The notes under the pieces: generated by a model | What the model was told of the DNA's origin: nothing | The model's database searches: none | What the model saw: the letters and a program-made list of their open reading frames with translations, nothing else | DNA from: Brenneria sp. hezel4-2-4 | GTDB lineage: Bacteria > Pseudomonadota > Gammaproteobacteria > Enterobacterales > Enterobacteriaceae | Length of the DNA: 64,000 nucleotides | Direction of reading: 5' to 3' | Assembly (NCBI RefSeq): GCF_013155275.1 | Contig: NZ_JABJXS010000002.1 | Coordinates: 310,001 to 374,000, forward strand | Made by a program: the position numbers and the translations under genes | Shown here: positions 28,324-38,387 of the stretch, in pieces | Position numbering within the stretch: position 1 is the first letter of the stretch | How the letters are laid out: every line of letters starts with the position of its first letter

Positions 28324-28339
28324 CTGTTTATTTATACAG
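28324..28339. promoter_or_regulatory. LexA (SOS) box of dinI
   Basis: CTGTTTATTTATACAG: CTG and CAG exactly ten bases apart with an AT-rich alternating centre, matching CTGT-N8-ACAG. It is 19-20 bases upstream of the dinI start codon, as expected for direct LexA repression. Confidence 0.92.
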
Positions 28340-28391
28340 TCATTCTTTGGGGAGAACAAGCATCAAAGAGAGATTTATACGCGTTTGACGC

Positions 28392-28425
28392 AAAAGAAAA
28401 AGGCCCATCGGGAAGACGCTGGGCC
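28392..28425 (-). terminator. Terminator after pyrC
   Basis: GGCCCA and TGGGCC enclose a 12-base loop, followed on the minus strand by TTTTTCTTTTG. Eight bases from the pyrC stop. Confidence 0.75.
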
Positions 28426-28432
28426 CGGTAAA

Positions 28433-29476
28433 TTATTTAACCGACCAGTTAAGGCTTTGCCCGGCGAGGAATGGAATCAATGCTTCACTTCCCAGCGAAA
28501 TCTCTTCCGGGAAGGTAACCGGCTTGCGTTGCAGCTCGATCCAGTCTTCATTAACGGGCAAGCCATAAAAGCGCGGGCCGTTCAACGAACAAAATGCTTC
28601 AAGTTTATCCAACGCATGCATTTCATCAAAAACGGTCGCATAGGCGCTTAATGCCGCCTGAGCGTTAAATACCCCGGCACAGCCGCAGTTGGACTCTTTG
28701 CGCTGTTTAGCATGAGGGGCGGAATCCGTACCGAGAAACAGCCGATTGCAACCGCTGGCGACGGCATCACGCAGCGCCTGCTGATGAATATTTCTTTTGA
28801 GGATCGGCAGGCAATACAGATGTGGGCGGATCCCGCCGACCAACATATGGTTACGGTTGAACATTAAATGCTGAGGGGTAATGGTGGCCGCGAGATACTC
28901 ATTGCCTGATACAACGTACTGTGCGGCCTCTTTGGTGGTGATGTGCTCGAATACGACTTTCAGTTCGGGAAACTGCTGACGTAATGGTTCCATCACGGAC
29001 TCAATAAACCGGGCTTCCCGATCAAAAATATCGACAGCGGGATCGGTCACTTCGCCGTGTATTAGCAACGGCATGCCTATTTTCTGCATCCTTTCCAGGA
29101 TGGGAAAAATAGCGGCGATGTTTGTTACGCCATGACTGGAGTTGGTCGTCGCATTGGCGGGATATAACTTGGCGGCCGTGAAAACCCCTTGCTCATAACC
29201 GCTTGCAATCTCTTCGGCATCCAGTGAGTCAGTCAGGTAACAGGTCATCAACGGCTGAAAGTTATCCCCTGCGGGAATGGCGGCAAGAATACGCTTACGA
29301 TAAGCGATTGCGCTTGCTACGCTGGTGATTGGCGGCGTCAGATTTGGCATGACGATAGCACGGCCGAAAAAACGACTGGTATACGGAAGAACAGTTTCAA
29401 GCATCCGATCGTCACGTAAATGAATGTGCCAATCGTCAGGGCGGCGGATTTTCAGAATATCAGGCTGTGCGGTCAT
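28433..29476 (-). CDS. pyrC: Dihydroorotase
   Basis: A 347-residue type II dihydroorotase (third step of pyrimidine synthesis, carbamoyl-aspartate to dihydroorotate). The metal-binding DDWHIHLRD is near residue 15, the carboxylated lysine is in [13 protein letters not shown], and further metal ligands are in [15 protein letters not shown] and GTDSAPH. GGAGCAC precedes the ATG. In E. coli the gene is controlled by CTP-dependent start-site switching; I could not identify this in the leader. Confidence 0.97.
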   Translation of the reverse strand: MTAQPDILKIRRPDDWHIHLRDDRMLETVLPYTSRFFGRAIVMPNLTPPITSVASAIAYRKRILAAIPAGDNFQPLMTCYLTDSLDAEEIASGYEQGVFTAAKLYPANATTNSSHGVTNIAAIFPILERMQKIGMPLLIHGEVTDPAVDIFDREARFIESVMEPLRQQFPELKVVFEHITTKEAAQYVVSGNEYLAATITPQHLMFNRNHMLVGGIRPHLYCLPILKRNIHQQALRDAVASGCNRLFLGTDSAPHAKQRKESNCGCAGVFNAQAALSAYATVFDEMHALDKLEAFCSLNGPRFYGLPVNEDWIELQRKPVTFPEEISLGSEALIPFLAGQSLNWSVK

Positions 29477-29681
29477 GGAGTGTGCTCCGGCGGTCAGTAG
29501 AAAACATCATCGATCAGTAGTTTTGGGACGGATACGGCGGGGAATAAGCATAAGTGTAAAGCCGCCTGAATGCATCCGTTAGTTGATGAATGCTTGAAAT
29601 TAACTACTATAGCTACCATCACCAATAGGCATCTCTATGCCTTCTTTTTAAACACGAAACATAAATTAAATAGGGACAACC

Positions 29682-29969
29682 ATGGAAATCCGTATCGTCG
29701 CCAGTGTACAGGCGAAAGCTGAGTTTATTGCAGAGGTGACTGCCGCTTTGAGGCAGGTTGTGGCGCCCAGCCGTCAGGAGCCAGGTAACTTGCAATACGA
29801 TCTGCATCAAGAGATCGACAAGCCGGAGGCTTTTGTCTTTTTTGAACGTTGGAAAAGCCAGACGGCGCTGACAGAGCATGAACAGACTGAGCACTTCCAG
29901 CGTCTGGTTTCCCAGCTTGAAGGGAAAACGGAACAAATGGATATCAAACTGCTGAAGTATTTGGACTAA
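29682..29969 (+). CDS. Antibiotic-biosynthesis-monooxygenase (ABM) fold protein, YgiN-like
   Basis: A 95-residue ferredoxin-like ABM-domain protein: RIVASVQAKAEFIAEVTAAL, then PGNLQYDLHQEIDKPEAFVF and FERWKSQTALTEHEQTEHFQ. This is the pattern of dimeric YgiN/LsrG-type quinol monooxygenases and isomerases, including the conserved His in EHEQTEHF. Substrate unknown. It sits alone between pyrC (divergent) and rne (convergent), a place occupied by other genes in E. coli. Confidence 0.88.
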   Translation: MEIRIVASVQAKAEFIAEVTAALRQVVAPSRQEPGNLQYDLHQEIDKPEAFVFFERWKSQTALTEHEQTEHFQRLVSQLEGKTEQMDIKLLKYLD

Positions 29970-29996
29970 TAAGCCCGCTTGCTGACGGCCCGTCAT

Positions 29997-30024
29997 AAAA
30001 AAACACCCGCCGATTGGCGGGTGT
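29997..30024. terminator. Terminator after rne
   Basis: ACACCCGCC pairs with GGCGGGTGT around a 4-base loop; on the minus strand it is followed by a run of T from the A tract at 29997-30003. It ends 24 bases beyond the rne stop and may also end the facing ABM gene. Confidence 0.9.
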
Positions 30025-30047
30025 CGGTTTAACTAACCGGTAGTTGA

Positions 30048-33000
30048 TTATTCACTAATTGGCGTCGGCTTGGTCGCGGGCGCCGCAGCCTGATTAACGG
30101 CGGCATGCCCCCCGGCAGAACCTTTACCTGAAAACTCATAATCAGGGCGCTTCCAGTCGCTTTGACGCGCTGGGGCTGGCTGGTAATCCGGCGCTGGCGC
30201 TTTGGTCATCGGCGCCGTCGCGTGAAGCTTATAGCGAGGTTGTGCCGAACTGACCGCTGGTTCCGGAACTTGCTGAGTTGAAACGGCCGGCTGTTCAACC
30301 ACAGGGCTTGTATCGACCGCCTGCGGGGTTATCTCCGCCGTTACCTTTTCCTCTTCATGCGCAATGGCGTCCGCAGCGTCAGGCTTGTGCTCGGACGTTT
30401 CGACCACGGCGTCGGTAACGCTGACGGCAACCGGCGTGGCTTCAGAAGCCGACAGCTCAACAGCGGCGGTTTCAGCAACGTTGGTTTCAGCAACGATTGT
30501 TGTTTCATCCGCAGCGTGTTCTTCCGTAACCGTGGTTTCAACGGCGGCGATCTCTGCTGTTTCGGCGGCTGATTCCTCTTGCTCAGCTTGAGGGGCGGGT
30601 TCAGCCTGTACCTGTTGCTCGGGTTCGGCGAAAGAAACCGTCGCATCATCCTGTTCCGTTGTTTCAGGGGCGGCGTTAACGGTTTCTTCTGCAACCGCCG
30701 GGGCTGGTGCTTCCTGCGCTGCGGTTTCGATAACCGGAGCGACCTCCACAATGGCAGGCAGAAGCGCCGTTGCCGGGGCGATATTTTCTTCCGGCAACGG
30801 CTCGGGGGCCTGTTCCAACTGCTGAGGTTGGGCGACAGAATAGTTGACCCACACTTTACCCGATGCCATTTCCGGCGACGCGACGGCATATTCCACTTGC
30901 ATCGGCGACTGTGACGGATAGCGTTCATCACGGTAACGACGACGACGCTGACCGCTGACGCGCAGATGGCGCGGCGAACGACGCGAACGGCGCGGCATTC
31001 CGCCGTTTTCCGTGCTGGCGCCGCGATTGGTATCGACGGTTTGCGTATTTTCCGCTTCGTTCGCCGGCTCATCAACCCGTGCGGACTGCGGCGGCGCAAT
31101 CTCCGCTGTCACGGCAGGGGCCGCATTTTCGACCGCTTCACTCGGTGCGCTGTCAGACTGAACGCGCACCTTTTGCGTCAGTTGGCGACGCTGGCGGCGC
31201 GGCATGACCGGCGTAGGTTTATCCTGCTCGGCGCTGCTCTCTTCCACTTCATCGACCACGGCATTTTGGACTTTCGCTTCCTGCTGTGGTTGACGTTTGT
31301 CTTCTTGACGGCGGCGCTGGCGCGGTTCGCGACGCGGCTGCTCGTCAGTCGTGGTTTTTTCCGTGTCTTCCGCTACGCGGGTTTCCGGTGCAACTTCCGT
31401 ATTCTGACGCTTATTGCGGCGCTGCTCTTCGCGCGGTTCGCGATTATCACGATTGTCGCGGTTATCTCGCGAACCACGGTCGCGGCGGTTATTGCCCTGG
31501 CGACGTGAATTACGGCGATCCTGACGTTGACCTTCGCTGGCCGTCGCTGGCGCCGTCTTCTCATCTGCTGTATTAGCAGATTCGGCGGCAGGTTCAGAGG
31601 CGAAGATACCTTTCAGCGCGCCCAGAAGACGGCCGACAAACCCGGATTGAGCGGCAGCGGCCGGGCTTGAAACCGGCGCGGTTGCCGCCGCTGCCGGCGC
31701 TTTCTCTTCCGCAGGCATGTCGGGCATGGTGAAGGTTGCTAACGCCGGCTGTTCGGGTTGTTTACGCTCGACCGTCTGTTCTTCCTGCAACTGCTGCGCT
31801 TCAGTTTCCAGCAACTGCGGCAATAGATAGCTAAGCGTCGGTTTTTCTTCGCCTTTACGGACTCGAACAACGGAATAGTGCGGTGTTTGCATGCCATCAT
31901 GCGGGACGATGATGGCGCGAACGCCGCCCTGACGCGTCTCAATGGCATTGACTGCGTCACGCTTCTCGTTCAGCAGGTAAGAGGCGATCTGTACCGGAAC
32001 GATGGCGTGAACCTCTTTGGTGTTCTCTTTCAGCGCTTCTTCTTCAATCAAACGCAGAATGGACAGCGAAAGCGATTCATTATCGCGAACGGTACCGGTT
32101 CCACCACAGCGCGGACAAACATGGTGACTGGATTCGCCCAGCGACGGGCTGAGGCGCTGACGGGACATTTCCAGCAGGCCAAAGCGCGAAATCCGGCCGA
32201 TTTGAATACGGGCGCGATCCTGACGGACGGAATCCCGCAGGCGGTTTTCTACTTCGCGCTGGTGGCGTACCGGCGTCATATCGATAAAGTCGATGACGAT
32301 CAGGCCGCCCAGGTCACGCAACCGCAACTGACGGGCGATTTCATCCGCCGCTTCCAGGTTGGTGTTAAATGCGGTCTCTTCAATATCGCCGCCGCGCGTC
32401 GCACGGGCGGAGTTGATATCGATCGCCGTCAGGGCTTCCGTGGTATCGATAACAATGGAGCCGCCGGAAGGCAGACGGACTTCACGCTGGAAGGCGGATT
32501 CAATCTGAGACTCAATCTGATAATGACTGAACAGCGGGATTTCGCCGCTGTAAAGTTTGATTTTACTGGTGAAGTCGGGGCGGCCCAGCGCGGAAATGTG
32601 CTCTTTGGCCAAATCGAGGATTTTCGGATTATCGATCAGGATCTCGCCGATATCCGGACGTAGATAATCGCGGAAAGCGCGAACAATCACGTTGCTTTCC
32701 TGGTGAATCAGGAACGGCGCAGGGCGGCCTTCCGCCGCTTTCTTAATCGCTTCCCAGTGCTTTAGGCGGAAAGCCAGATCCCACTGCAATGCTTCGGCGG
32801 ACTTACCGACGCCGGCGGTACGAACAATCAGCCCCATGCCGTCGGGCAACTGCAAAGAACCCAGCGCTTCTTTCAACTCGGTACGGTCATCGCCCTCGAT
32901 ACGGCGTGAAATTCCGCCCGCGCGAGGGTTGTTCGGCATCAGTACCAGATAACTGCCGGCCAGACTGATAAACGTTGTCAGTGCTGCGCCTTTGTTGCCT

Positions 33001-33326
33001 CGCTCTTCTTTATCCACCTGAACAATGACTTCCTGGCCTTCGCGCAACACGTCTTTAATGTTAGGGCGGCCATGAGAGGAGTAGTTGCTGGGGAAATATT
33101 CGCGAGCGATTTCTTTAAGAGGGAGAAAACCGTGTCTTTCCGCGCCATAATCGACAAAAGCGGCCTCAAGACTGGGTTCAATACGGGTGATTTTACCTTT
33201 GTAGATATTTGCTTTCTTCTGCTCATGACCGGGACTTTCAATATCCAGATCATACAGCCGCTGACCATCAACCAAGGCAACACGCAACTCTTCCTGTTGA
33301 GTCGCGTTAATCAACATTCTCTTCAT
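30048..33326 (-). CDS. rne: Ribonuclease E
   Basis: A 1092-residue RNase E (E. coli 1061). The N-terminal half is the catalytic core: RNase H-like and S1 parts ([35 protein letters not shown]), the 5'-phosphate pocket and DNase I-like part with the Mg ligands ([26 protein letters not shown]), and the Zn-link CPRCGGTGT. The C-terminal half is disordered. It contains the membrane-binding amphipathic helix near 560-577 ([15 protein letters not shown]), Arg/Asn-rich RNA-binding stretches, a long Glu/Ala/Val-rich part, and the PNPase-binding end [13 protein letters not shown]. It is the scaffold of the RNA degradosome at the inner membrane. The 5' leader of several hundred bases fits autoregulation. 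Confidence 0.98.
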   Translation of the reverse strand: MKRMLINATQQEELRVALVDGQRLYDLDIESPGHEQKKANIYKGKITRIEPSLEAAFVDYGAERHGFLPLKEIAREYFPSNYSSHGRPNIKDVLREGQEVIVQVDKEERGNKGAALTTFISLAGSYLVLMPNNPRAGGISRRIEGDDRTELKEALGSLQLPDGMGLIVRTAGVGKSAEALQWDLAFRLKHWEAIKKAAEGRPAPFLIHQESNVIVRAFRDYLRPDIGEILIDNPKILDLAKEHISALGRPDFTSKIKLYSGEIPLFSHYQIESQIESAFQREVRLPSGGSIVIDTTEALTAIDINSARATRGGDIEETAFNTNLEAADEIARQLRLRDLGGLIVIDFIDMTPVRHQREVENRLRDSVRQDRARIQIGRISRFGLLEMSRQRLSPSLGESSHHVCPRCGGTGTVRDNESLSLSILRLIEEEALKENTKEVHAIVPVQIASYLLNEKRDAVNAIETRQGGVRAIIVPHDGMQTPHYSVVRVRKGEEKPTLSYLLPQLLETEAQQLQEEQTVERKQPEQPALATFTMPDMPAEEKAPAAAATAPVSSPAAAAQSGFVGRLLGALKGIFASEPAAESANTADEKTAPATASEGQRQDRRNSRRQGNNRRDRGSRDNRDNRDNREPREEQRRNKRQNTEVAPETRVAEDTEKTTTDEQPRREPRQRRRQEDKRQPQQEAKVQNAVVDEVEESSAEQDKPTPVMPRRQRRQLTQKVRVQSDSAPSEAVENAAPAVTAEIAPPQSARVDEPANEAENTQTVDTNRGASTENGGMPRRSRRSPRHLRVSGQRRRRYRDERYPSQSPMQVEYAVASPEMASGKVWVNYSVAQPQQLEQAPEPLPEENIAPATALLPAIVEVAPVIETAAQEAPAPAVAEETVNAAPETTEQDDATVSFAEPEQQVQAEPAPQAEQEESAAETAEIAAVETTVTEEHAADETTIVAETNVAETAAVELSASEATPVAVSVTDAVVETSEHKPDAADAIAHEEEKVTAEITPQAVDTSPVVEQPAVSTQQVPEPAVSSAQPRYKLHATAPMTKAPAPDYQPAPARQSDWKRPDYEFSGKGSAGGHAAVNQAAAPATKPTPISE

Positions 33327-33894
33327 CTTTAACTTACTCGTTATTTTTACTTACATTATTGATAGAGCTGCGGACAAAAGAACCGCATGACCGGAATGAA
33401 CCGATGGCCTCGTGGCTTATCGCAGGGACGTCAACCTCCCGGTTGTCGCCTGCATAGAGGCGCATGTTTCGGTAGCCTGTTTTTCCTGATGGAAAACAGC
33501 GCATTTACTGAGGGAACAGCTTCTGAAAATTTCGCCAGATCTGATTCCATTTGCCGGCCAAGCTGCAATCCGCAGCCCGCTAACTGCTTGATTTCACATT
33601 ACGTCTTACGCCATTGCTGCGTTTGTGCGTCATCAGGCAAACTTAATAATTCCGCAATTTCCCCTGTTTTAATGCAAATCAGCACGGAAAATGCAAAAGC
33701 ATTATTCCATTGCTGACACCGTTATAGCAAGGTGACTTTGCCTGTCGGTATGAAGATAGTGTGCAAACCCGTCATGGTTGAGACCAAATTCAGCCAAAAC
33801 TGCTGCTATAACGCTATTTTCATTCGTCAGACTCACAGTTAAGCACAGAAAAAGAAGTGGCGCTATCCAACTGCTCTATTTAGAATCGCGCATC
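33327..33894. other. Divergent rne/rluC intergenic region with long rne leader
   Basis: 568 bases with no gene. In E. coli rne has a leader of about 360 bases whose hairpins mediate feedback cleavage by RNase E (established); an equivalent leader is inferred here. One clear stem-loop is visible at 33477-33499 (CTGTTTTTCC / GGAAAACAG with one bulged T, TGAT loop). Confidence 0.6.
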
Positions 33895-34851
33895 ATGAAA
33901 ACAGACAATCCTTCAGTACAATTTGTGACGATATCCGCCGATGAGGCCGGACAGCGCATCGATAACTTTTTGCATACTCGCTTAAAAGGCGTGCCGAAAA
34001 GTATGGTTTACCGCATCTTGCGTAAAGGCGAGGTGAGGGTAAATAAAAAACGGGTAAAACCGGAATACAAATTGCTTGGCGGCGACGAAATCCGCATCCC
34101 CCCGGTTCGACAGGCCGAGCGAGACGCCGCCCCGGTCTCCGCCAGCCTGGGAAAAGTTGCCGCATTAGCGGAATGCATCCTCTATGAGGATGATTATTTG
34201 CTGGTGCTGAACAAACCTTCCGGCACGGCGGTGCATGGCGGCAGCGGGCTGAGCTTCGGCGTGATTGAAGGATTGCGCGCGTTGCGTCCCGAGGCGCGTT
34301 TCCTTGAGTTGGTGCATCGACTGGATCGCGATACCTCCGGGGTGCTGCTGGTCGCCAAGAAACGTTCGGCTTTGCGTTCGCTGCATGAGCAATTGCGTCT
34401 CAAAGGGATGCAAAAGGATTATCTGGCGCTGGTGCGCGGGAACTGGCCGTCGCATTGCAAAGTCGTACAGGCGCCATTGCTGAAGAATATTCTGCAAAGC
34501 GGCGAACGTATCGTGCGGGTAAACAGCGAAGGGAAGCCGTCAGAGACGCGGTTCAAAGTCGAAGAGCGTTTTGAACGGGCGACGCTGGTGCGCGCCAGTC
34601 CGGTAACCGGCAGAACCCATCAGATCCGGGTGCATACGCTGCATGCCGGCCATCCGATTGCCTTTGACGATCGCTATGGCGATCGCGATTTTGATCGTCA
34701 ACTGGCCGGAACCGGTCTGAAACGTCTGTTTTTGCACGCGCAGGCGTTACGCTTTGAACATCCCAATAGCGGAGAAACGCTGCGCGTTGAAGCGCCTCTC
34801 GACGATCAACTGCGCCATTGTCTGCTGGTGTTGCGTAAGACGAAAGCGTAA
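33895..34851 (+). CDS. rluC: RluC, 23S rRNA pseudouridine synthase (955/2504/2580)
   Basis: A 318-residue RluA-family enzyme. An N-terminal S4 RNA-binding domain (RIDNFLHTRLKGVPKSMVYR) is followed by the synthase domain with catalytic Asp144 in HRLDRDTSGVLLVAK and the C-terminal GRTHQIRVHTLHAGHPI. ATG 33895 gives the E. coli-like N-terminus MKTDNPSVQFVTISADEAGQ; the 39-codon upstream extension is not supported. Divergent from rne, as in E. coli. Confidence 0.96.
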   Translation: MKTDNPSVQFVTISADEAGQRIDNFLHTRLKGVPKSMVYRILRKGEVRVNKKRVKPEYKLLGGDEIRIPPVRQAERDAAPVSASLGKVAALAECILYEDDYLLVLNKPSGTAVHGGSGLSFGVIEGLRALRPEARFLELVHRLDRDTSGVLLVAKKRSALRSLHEQLRLKGMQKDYLALVRGNWPSHCKVVQAPLLKNILQSGERIVRVNSEGKPSETRFKVEERFERATLVRASPVTGRTHQIRVHTLHAGHPIAFDDRYGDRDFDRQLAGTGLKRLFLHAQALRFEHPNSGETLRVEAPLDDQLRHCLLVLRKTKA

Positions 34852-34864
34852 TTCAGTTATCCTG

Positions 34865-34892
34865 CGGAATACCTGCATCGGCGGGTATTCCG
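34865..34892. terminator. Hairpin between convergent rluC and yceF
   Basis: CGGAATACC pairs with GGTATTCCG (9 bp) around a 10-base loop between the facing stop codons. T runs are absent, so termination is only probable. Confidence 0.5.
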
Positions 34893-34897
34893 TCGGA

Positions 34898-35485
34898 CTA
34901 TCTCAGCGTCAGCGGGTTAATCCCTTCTTTTTGCAGCATCTGCGTCAAGGCGATCAACGGCAGCCCAACCAATGTATTGGGATCGCGACCGGATAATCTG
35001 TCGAATAAGGCAATGCCCAACCCTTCGCTTTTAAAGCTGCCCGCGCAGTTCCAGGGCTGTTCTTTTTCCAGATAGCCGTTAATTTCAGCATCGGTCAGTT
35101 GCCTGAAATGGACGTCGAAAGGTTCAACCAGGCTTTGCATTCGCCGTTGCGCGCTGTTGAAAAGGGCTAAACCGGTAAAGAAAGAGACGCGCCGTCCGCT
35201 TGCCCGTTGCAGTTGCCAAACGGCGTTGGCTTTATTGTGCGGTTTTCCGGTAATGTCATTGCCCAATACGCAAACCTGATCGCCGCCAATGATCAGATGA
35301 TGGGGATACCGTGCGCTTAATGCTCTGGCTTTGCTTTCCGCCAGCCGAGTGACTAATGTTATGACATCTTCATCACAGTGCGGCGTTTCATCAATGTCGG
35401 GCGATGCGCAAATAAAAGGAATATTCAGCTTTTCCAGCAAGGCTTTGCGATAGGGCGAGGTTGAAGCAAGAACGATCTGATACAT
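34898..35485 (-). CDS. yceF: YceF, Maf-type nucleotide pyrophosphatase
   Basis: A 195-residue Maf-family protein; the YceF branch hydrolyses m7GTP and so guards against misincorporation of modified nucleotides. Family elements: [20 protein letters not shown] at the N-terminus, [17 protein letters not shown], the catalytic-Asp strand [11 protein letters not shown], and [20 protein letters not shown]. Convergent with rluC and divergent from yceD, as in E. coli. Confidence 0.95.
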   Translation of the reverse strand: MYQIVLASTSPYRKALLEKLNIPFICASPDIDETPHCDEDVITLVTRLAESKARALSARYPHHLIIGGDQVCVLGNDITGKPHNKANAVWQLQRASGRRVSFFTGLALFNSAQRRMQSLVEPFDVHFRQLTDAEINGYLEKEQPWNCAGSFKSEGLGIALFDRLSGRDPNTLVGLPLIALTQMLQKEGINPLTLR

Positions 35486-35587
35486 AATTTTTTTATAAAC
35501 CGTAGCGTAATGATGAAAGGCATTTTAAACTGTGCGCCGCTCTGGAAGCGAATATTGGTGAAAGGTCGTGCTTCACTGCCTTTTTCT

Positions 35588-35616
35588 TTGACTCTATGTC
35601 GTTACGACGTTAATAT
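35588..35616 (+). promoter_or_regulatory. Candidate sigma-70 promoter of the yceD-rpmF-plsX-fab cluster
   Basis: TTGACT (35588-35593) and TAATAT (35611-35616) are 17 bases apart. The -10 ends nine bases before the yceD ATG, so a transcript from here would start within a few bases of the start codon. Confidence 0.6.
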
Positions 35617-35625
35617 GCGCGCCCT

Positions 35626-36147
35626 ATGCAAAAGGTAAAATTACCCCTAACCCTTGATGCGGTTCGCACTGCTCAAAAGCGTTTAGATTATGTTGGCATC
35701 TATTCGCCTGAGCAGGTGACGCGTGTTGCCGGATCAGTGGTGAGTGTGGATAGTGATGTTCAGGCTTCTTTGTCTTTCAATATCGATAATCAGCGCCTGG
35801 CGGTGATTGACGGTAGTGCGGATGTCAATGTCACATTAATGTGTCAGCGCTGCGGAAAGCTATTCGAACATCAGGTTCATGCGACGTTTTGTTTTAGCCC
35901 GGTCATCAATGATGAACAGGCCGAAGCTTTACCGGAAGCGTACGAGCCGATCGAAGTTGATGAGTTTGGCGAAGTCGATCTGCTGGCAATGATTGAAGAT
36001 GAAATCATCCTTACGTTGCCTATCGCCCCGGTACATGATTCTGAACACTGTGAAGTGTCCGAAGCGGACATGGTGTTCGGTAAGTTGCCTGAAGAGGCAG
36101 AAAAACCGAATCCGTTTGCCGTATTAGCCAGTTTAAAGCATAAGTAA
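35626..36147 (+). CDS. yceD: YceD, DUF177 family (23S rRNA accumulation protein)
   Basis: A 173-residue acidic DUF177 protein with the conserved CxxC pair split as [11 protein letters not shown] and the later acidic motif [20 protein letters not shown]; the C-terminus [12 protein letters not shown] is typical. In E. coli and plants the family is linked to 23S rRNA processing or accumulation. It is co-transcribed with rpmF (16-base gap). No Shine-Dalgarno sequence is visible before the ATG; see the promoter entry. Confidence 0.95.
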   Translation: MQKVKLPLTLDAVRTAQKRLDYVGIYSPEQVTRVAGSVVSVDSDVQASLSFNIDNQRLAVIDGSADVNVTLMCQRCGKLFEHQVHATFCFSPVINDEQAEALPEAYEPIEVDEFGEVDLLAMIEDEIILTLPIAPVHDSEHCEVSEADMVFGKLPEEAEKPNPFAVLASLKHK

Positions 36148-36163
36148 TTAAGGAGTAAGGTCC

Positions 36164-36334
36164 ATGGCCGTACAACAGAATAAACCTAGCCGTTCCAAAC
36201 GTGGTATGCGTCGTGCTCACGATGCGCTGACCACTTCTTCTGTATCCGTAGATAAAGTTTCTGGCGAAACTCATCTGCGTCACCACATCACTGCGGATGG
36301 TTACTACCGCGGTCGCAAGGTTATTGCCAAGTAA
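36164..36334 (+). CDS. rpmF: 50S ribosomal protein L32
   Basis: A 56-residue very basic protein read directly from the sequence: [20 protein letters not shown] at the N-terminus, then [10 protein letters not shown] and the C-terminal [17 protein letters not shown]. Length and sequence fit L32 (57 residues in E. coli). AAGGAGTAAGG lies upstream of the ATG. It lies between yceD and plsX, the classic arrangement coupling ribosome and lipid synthesis. Confidence 0.98.
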   Translation: MAVQQNKPSRSKRGMRRAHDALTTSSVSVDKVSGETHLRHHITADGYYRGRKVIAK

Positions 36335-36363
36335 TTCTTGCGAATTATTAGCAAGGCAATACT

Positions 36364-37410
36364 TTGACACGCCTAACTCTGGCGTTAGATGCGATGGGCG
36401 GGGACTTTGGTCCCTGCGTAACAGTGCCTGCTGCATTGCAGGCACTGGCTTCTAATTCAAATCTCAACCTGATGCTCGTTGGCGACCCTGCTGCGATCGC
36501 TCCATTACTTGCCAAAGTCGATTCTGAACTATTGTCTCGGTTAGACATTGTTCCAGCCGAATCGGTTATTGCCAGTGATGCCCGACCGTCTCAGGCCATC
36601 CGCGCGAGCCGCGGAACGTCGATGCGCATCGCGCTTGAGCTGATTAAAGACGGAAAAGCCCAGGCTTGCGTCAGTGCGGGCAATACCGGCGCGCTGATGG
36701 GGCTGGCGAAGCTTCTGATTAAACCGCTCGATGGCATTGAACGCCCTGCATTGGTTTCTGTTTTACCGCATCAGCAACAGGGGAAAACCGTGGTGCTGGA
36801 TTTAGGCGCGAACGTCGAATGCGACAGCACTATGCTGGTTCAATTCGCGGTAATGGGCTCGGTAATGGCAGAAGAGGTTTTGGGATTGAAAAACCCGCGG
36901 GTGGCGTTACTGAACATCGGCGAAGAAGAAAGCAAAGGCCTGGATAATATCCGCGATGCGGCGGCCAAATTAAGAAGTACGCCGGCAATCAACTATATTG
37001 GTTATCTTGAAGGTAACGAATTGCTGACAGGAAAGACGGATGTCATGGTCTGTGACGGCTTTGTCGGCAATGTCACGTTGAAGACGATGGAAGGCGTGGT
37101 CAGGATGTTTCTGTCGCTGTTGAAATCCTCATCCGCCGATACGGATCGCAGGCGGAAACAACCCTGGTGGATACGGTGGGTGGGACGTTTGTTACAAAAA
37201 CGACTGGCGAAGCGTTTCGGTCATTTGAATCCAGACCAATATAATGGCGCGTGTCTGTTAGGATTACGCGGCATCGTAATTAAAAGTCACGGTGCAGCGA
37301 ACCCGCGAGCATTCGCGGTTGCCATCGAACAGGCAATGCAGACGGTACAGCGGCAACTCCCTGAGCGAATCGCTGCCCGTCTAGAAGCTGTATTACCCAA
37401 GAGTGATTAA
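36364..37410 (+). CDS. plsX: PlsX, acyl-ACP:phosphate acyltransferase
   Basis: A 348-residue peripheral membrane enzyme that makes acyl-phosphate from acyl-ACP for phospholipid synthesis. Starts with TTG ([17 protein letters not shown], the family N-terminus); further conserved parts are [34 protein letters not shown] and [17 protein letters not shown]. Eight residues shorter at the C-terminus than in E. coli. Six bases separate it from fabH. Confidence 0.97.
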   Translation: MTRLTLALDAMGGDFGPCVTVPAALQALASNSNLNLMLVGDPAAIAPLLAKVDSELLSRLDIVPAESVIASDARPSQAIRASRGTSMRIALELIKDGKAQACVSAGNTGALMGLAKLLIKPLDGIERPALVSVLPHQQQGKTVVLDLGANVECDSTMLVQFAVMGSVMAEEVLGLKNPRVALLNIGEEESKGLDNIRDAAAKLRSTPAINYIGYLEGNELLTGKTDVMVCDGFVGNVTLKTMEGVVRMFLSLLKSSSADTDRRRKQPWWIRWVGRLLQKRLAKRFGHLNPDQYNGACLLGLRGIVIKSHGAANPRAFAVAIEQAMQTVQRQLPERIAARLEAVLPKSD

Positions 37411-37416
37411 GCGTAC

Positions 37417-38370
37417 ATGTATACAAAAATAATCGGAACGGGCAGCTTTCTGCCTGAACAAATCAGGACGAACGCTGATTTAGAGAAGATGGTGGATACG
37501 TCTGACGAATGGATCGTCACGCGTACCGGGATCCGTGAGCGTCGCATTGCGGCGCCGGATGAAAATGTGGCTACGATGGGCTGCCATGCCGCGCAGAAAG
37601 CGTTGGAAATGGCGGGCATTGATAAATCGCAGGTCGGTTTACTGATCGTCGCGACCACCTCTTCAGGTTATGCATTCCCCAGCGCCGCCTGCCAGATTCA
37701 GCAACTGCTTGAAATCGAAGATACCATCGCCTTTGATTTGGCCGCAGCCTGCGCGGGTTTTACCTATGCGCTCAGCGTTGCCGATCAATATATCAAAAAT
37801 GGCGCGGTGGATTATGCTTTGGTTATCGGTTCTGATATGTTGTCCCGCACGTTGGACCCTGACGATCGCGGTACGCTGATCCTGTTCGGCGATGGCGCGG
37901 GCGCCGTTTTGCTGACGGCGTCAGAGCAGCCGGGTATTTTGTCCACGCATCTGCATGCGGATGGACGCTATGGCGAACTGCTAACGCTGCCGCATCAGGA
38001 TCGCAACAACCTGGAAAAGCCGGCGTATCTGACGATGGCGGGCAATGAAGTATTTAAAGTTGCGGTAACCGAATTGGCGCACATTGTTGAGGAAACGCTG
38101 CGGGCGTCTCAACTGGATAAAAGTGAACTAGACTGGCTGGTGCCGCATCAGGCTAATTTGCGCATTATCAGCGCCACAGCCAAAAAATTAGGCATGGGAA
38201 TGGACAAAGTTGTTGTGACACTGGATCGTCACGGCAATACATCGGCGGCCTCCGTGCCTTCAGCGCTGGATGAAGCGGTGCGGGACGGGCGGATTAAACC
38301 CGGACAACTGGTATTGCTTGAAGCTTTCGGCGGCGGTTTTACCTGGGGTTCCGCGCTGATTCGTTTTTGA
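37417..38370 (+). CDS. fabH: FabH, 3-oxoacyl-ACP synthase III
   Basis: A 317-residue initiating condensing enzyme (acetyl-CoA plus malonyl-ACP). Catalytic Cys112 is in [13 protein letters not shown]; the His and Asn of the triad are in [11 protein letters not shown] and [16 protein letters not shown]. Length is as in E. coli. It lies in the lipid cluster; fabD begins 17 bases after its stop. Confidence 0.98.
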   Translation: MYTKIIGTGSFLPEQIRTNADLEKMVDTSDEWIVTRTGIRERRIAAPDENVATMGCHAAQKALEMAGIDKSQVGLLIVATTSSGYAFPSAACQIQQLLEIEDTIAFDLAAACAGFTYALSVADQYIKNGAVDYALVIGSDMLSRTLDPDDRGTLILFGDGAGAVLLTASEQPGILSTHLHADGRYGELLTLPHQDRNNLEKPAYLTMAGNEVFKVAVTELAHIVEETLRASQLDKSELDWLVPHQANLRIISATAKKLGMGMDKVVVTLDRHGNTSAASVPSALDEAVRDGRIKPGQLVLLEAFGGGFTWGSALIRF

Positions 38371-38387
38371 TTAAACAGGATTCTGAT

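Noticed and set aside
30966-31508. Long Arg/Phe-rich frame on the plus strand, opposite rne
   Set aside because: It is the antisense shadow of the Arg/Glu-rich part of rne, which is clearly the coding strand.
31878-32663. 261-codon frame on the plus strand, opposite rne
   Set aside because: Antisense of the conserved RNase E catalytic core; no ribosome-binding sequence and no family resemblance.
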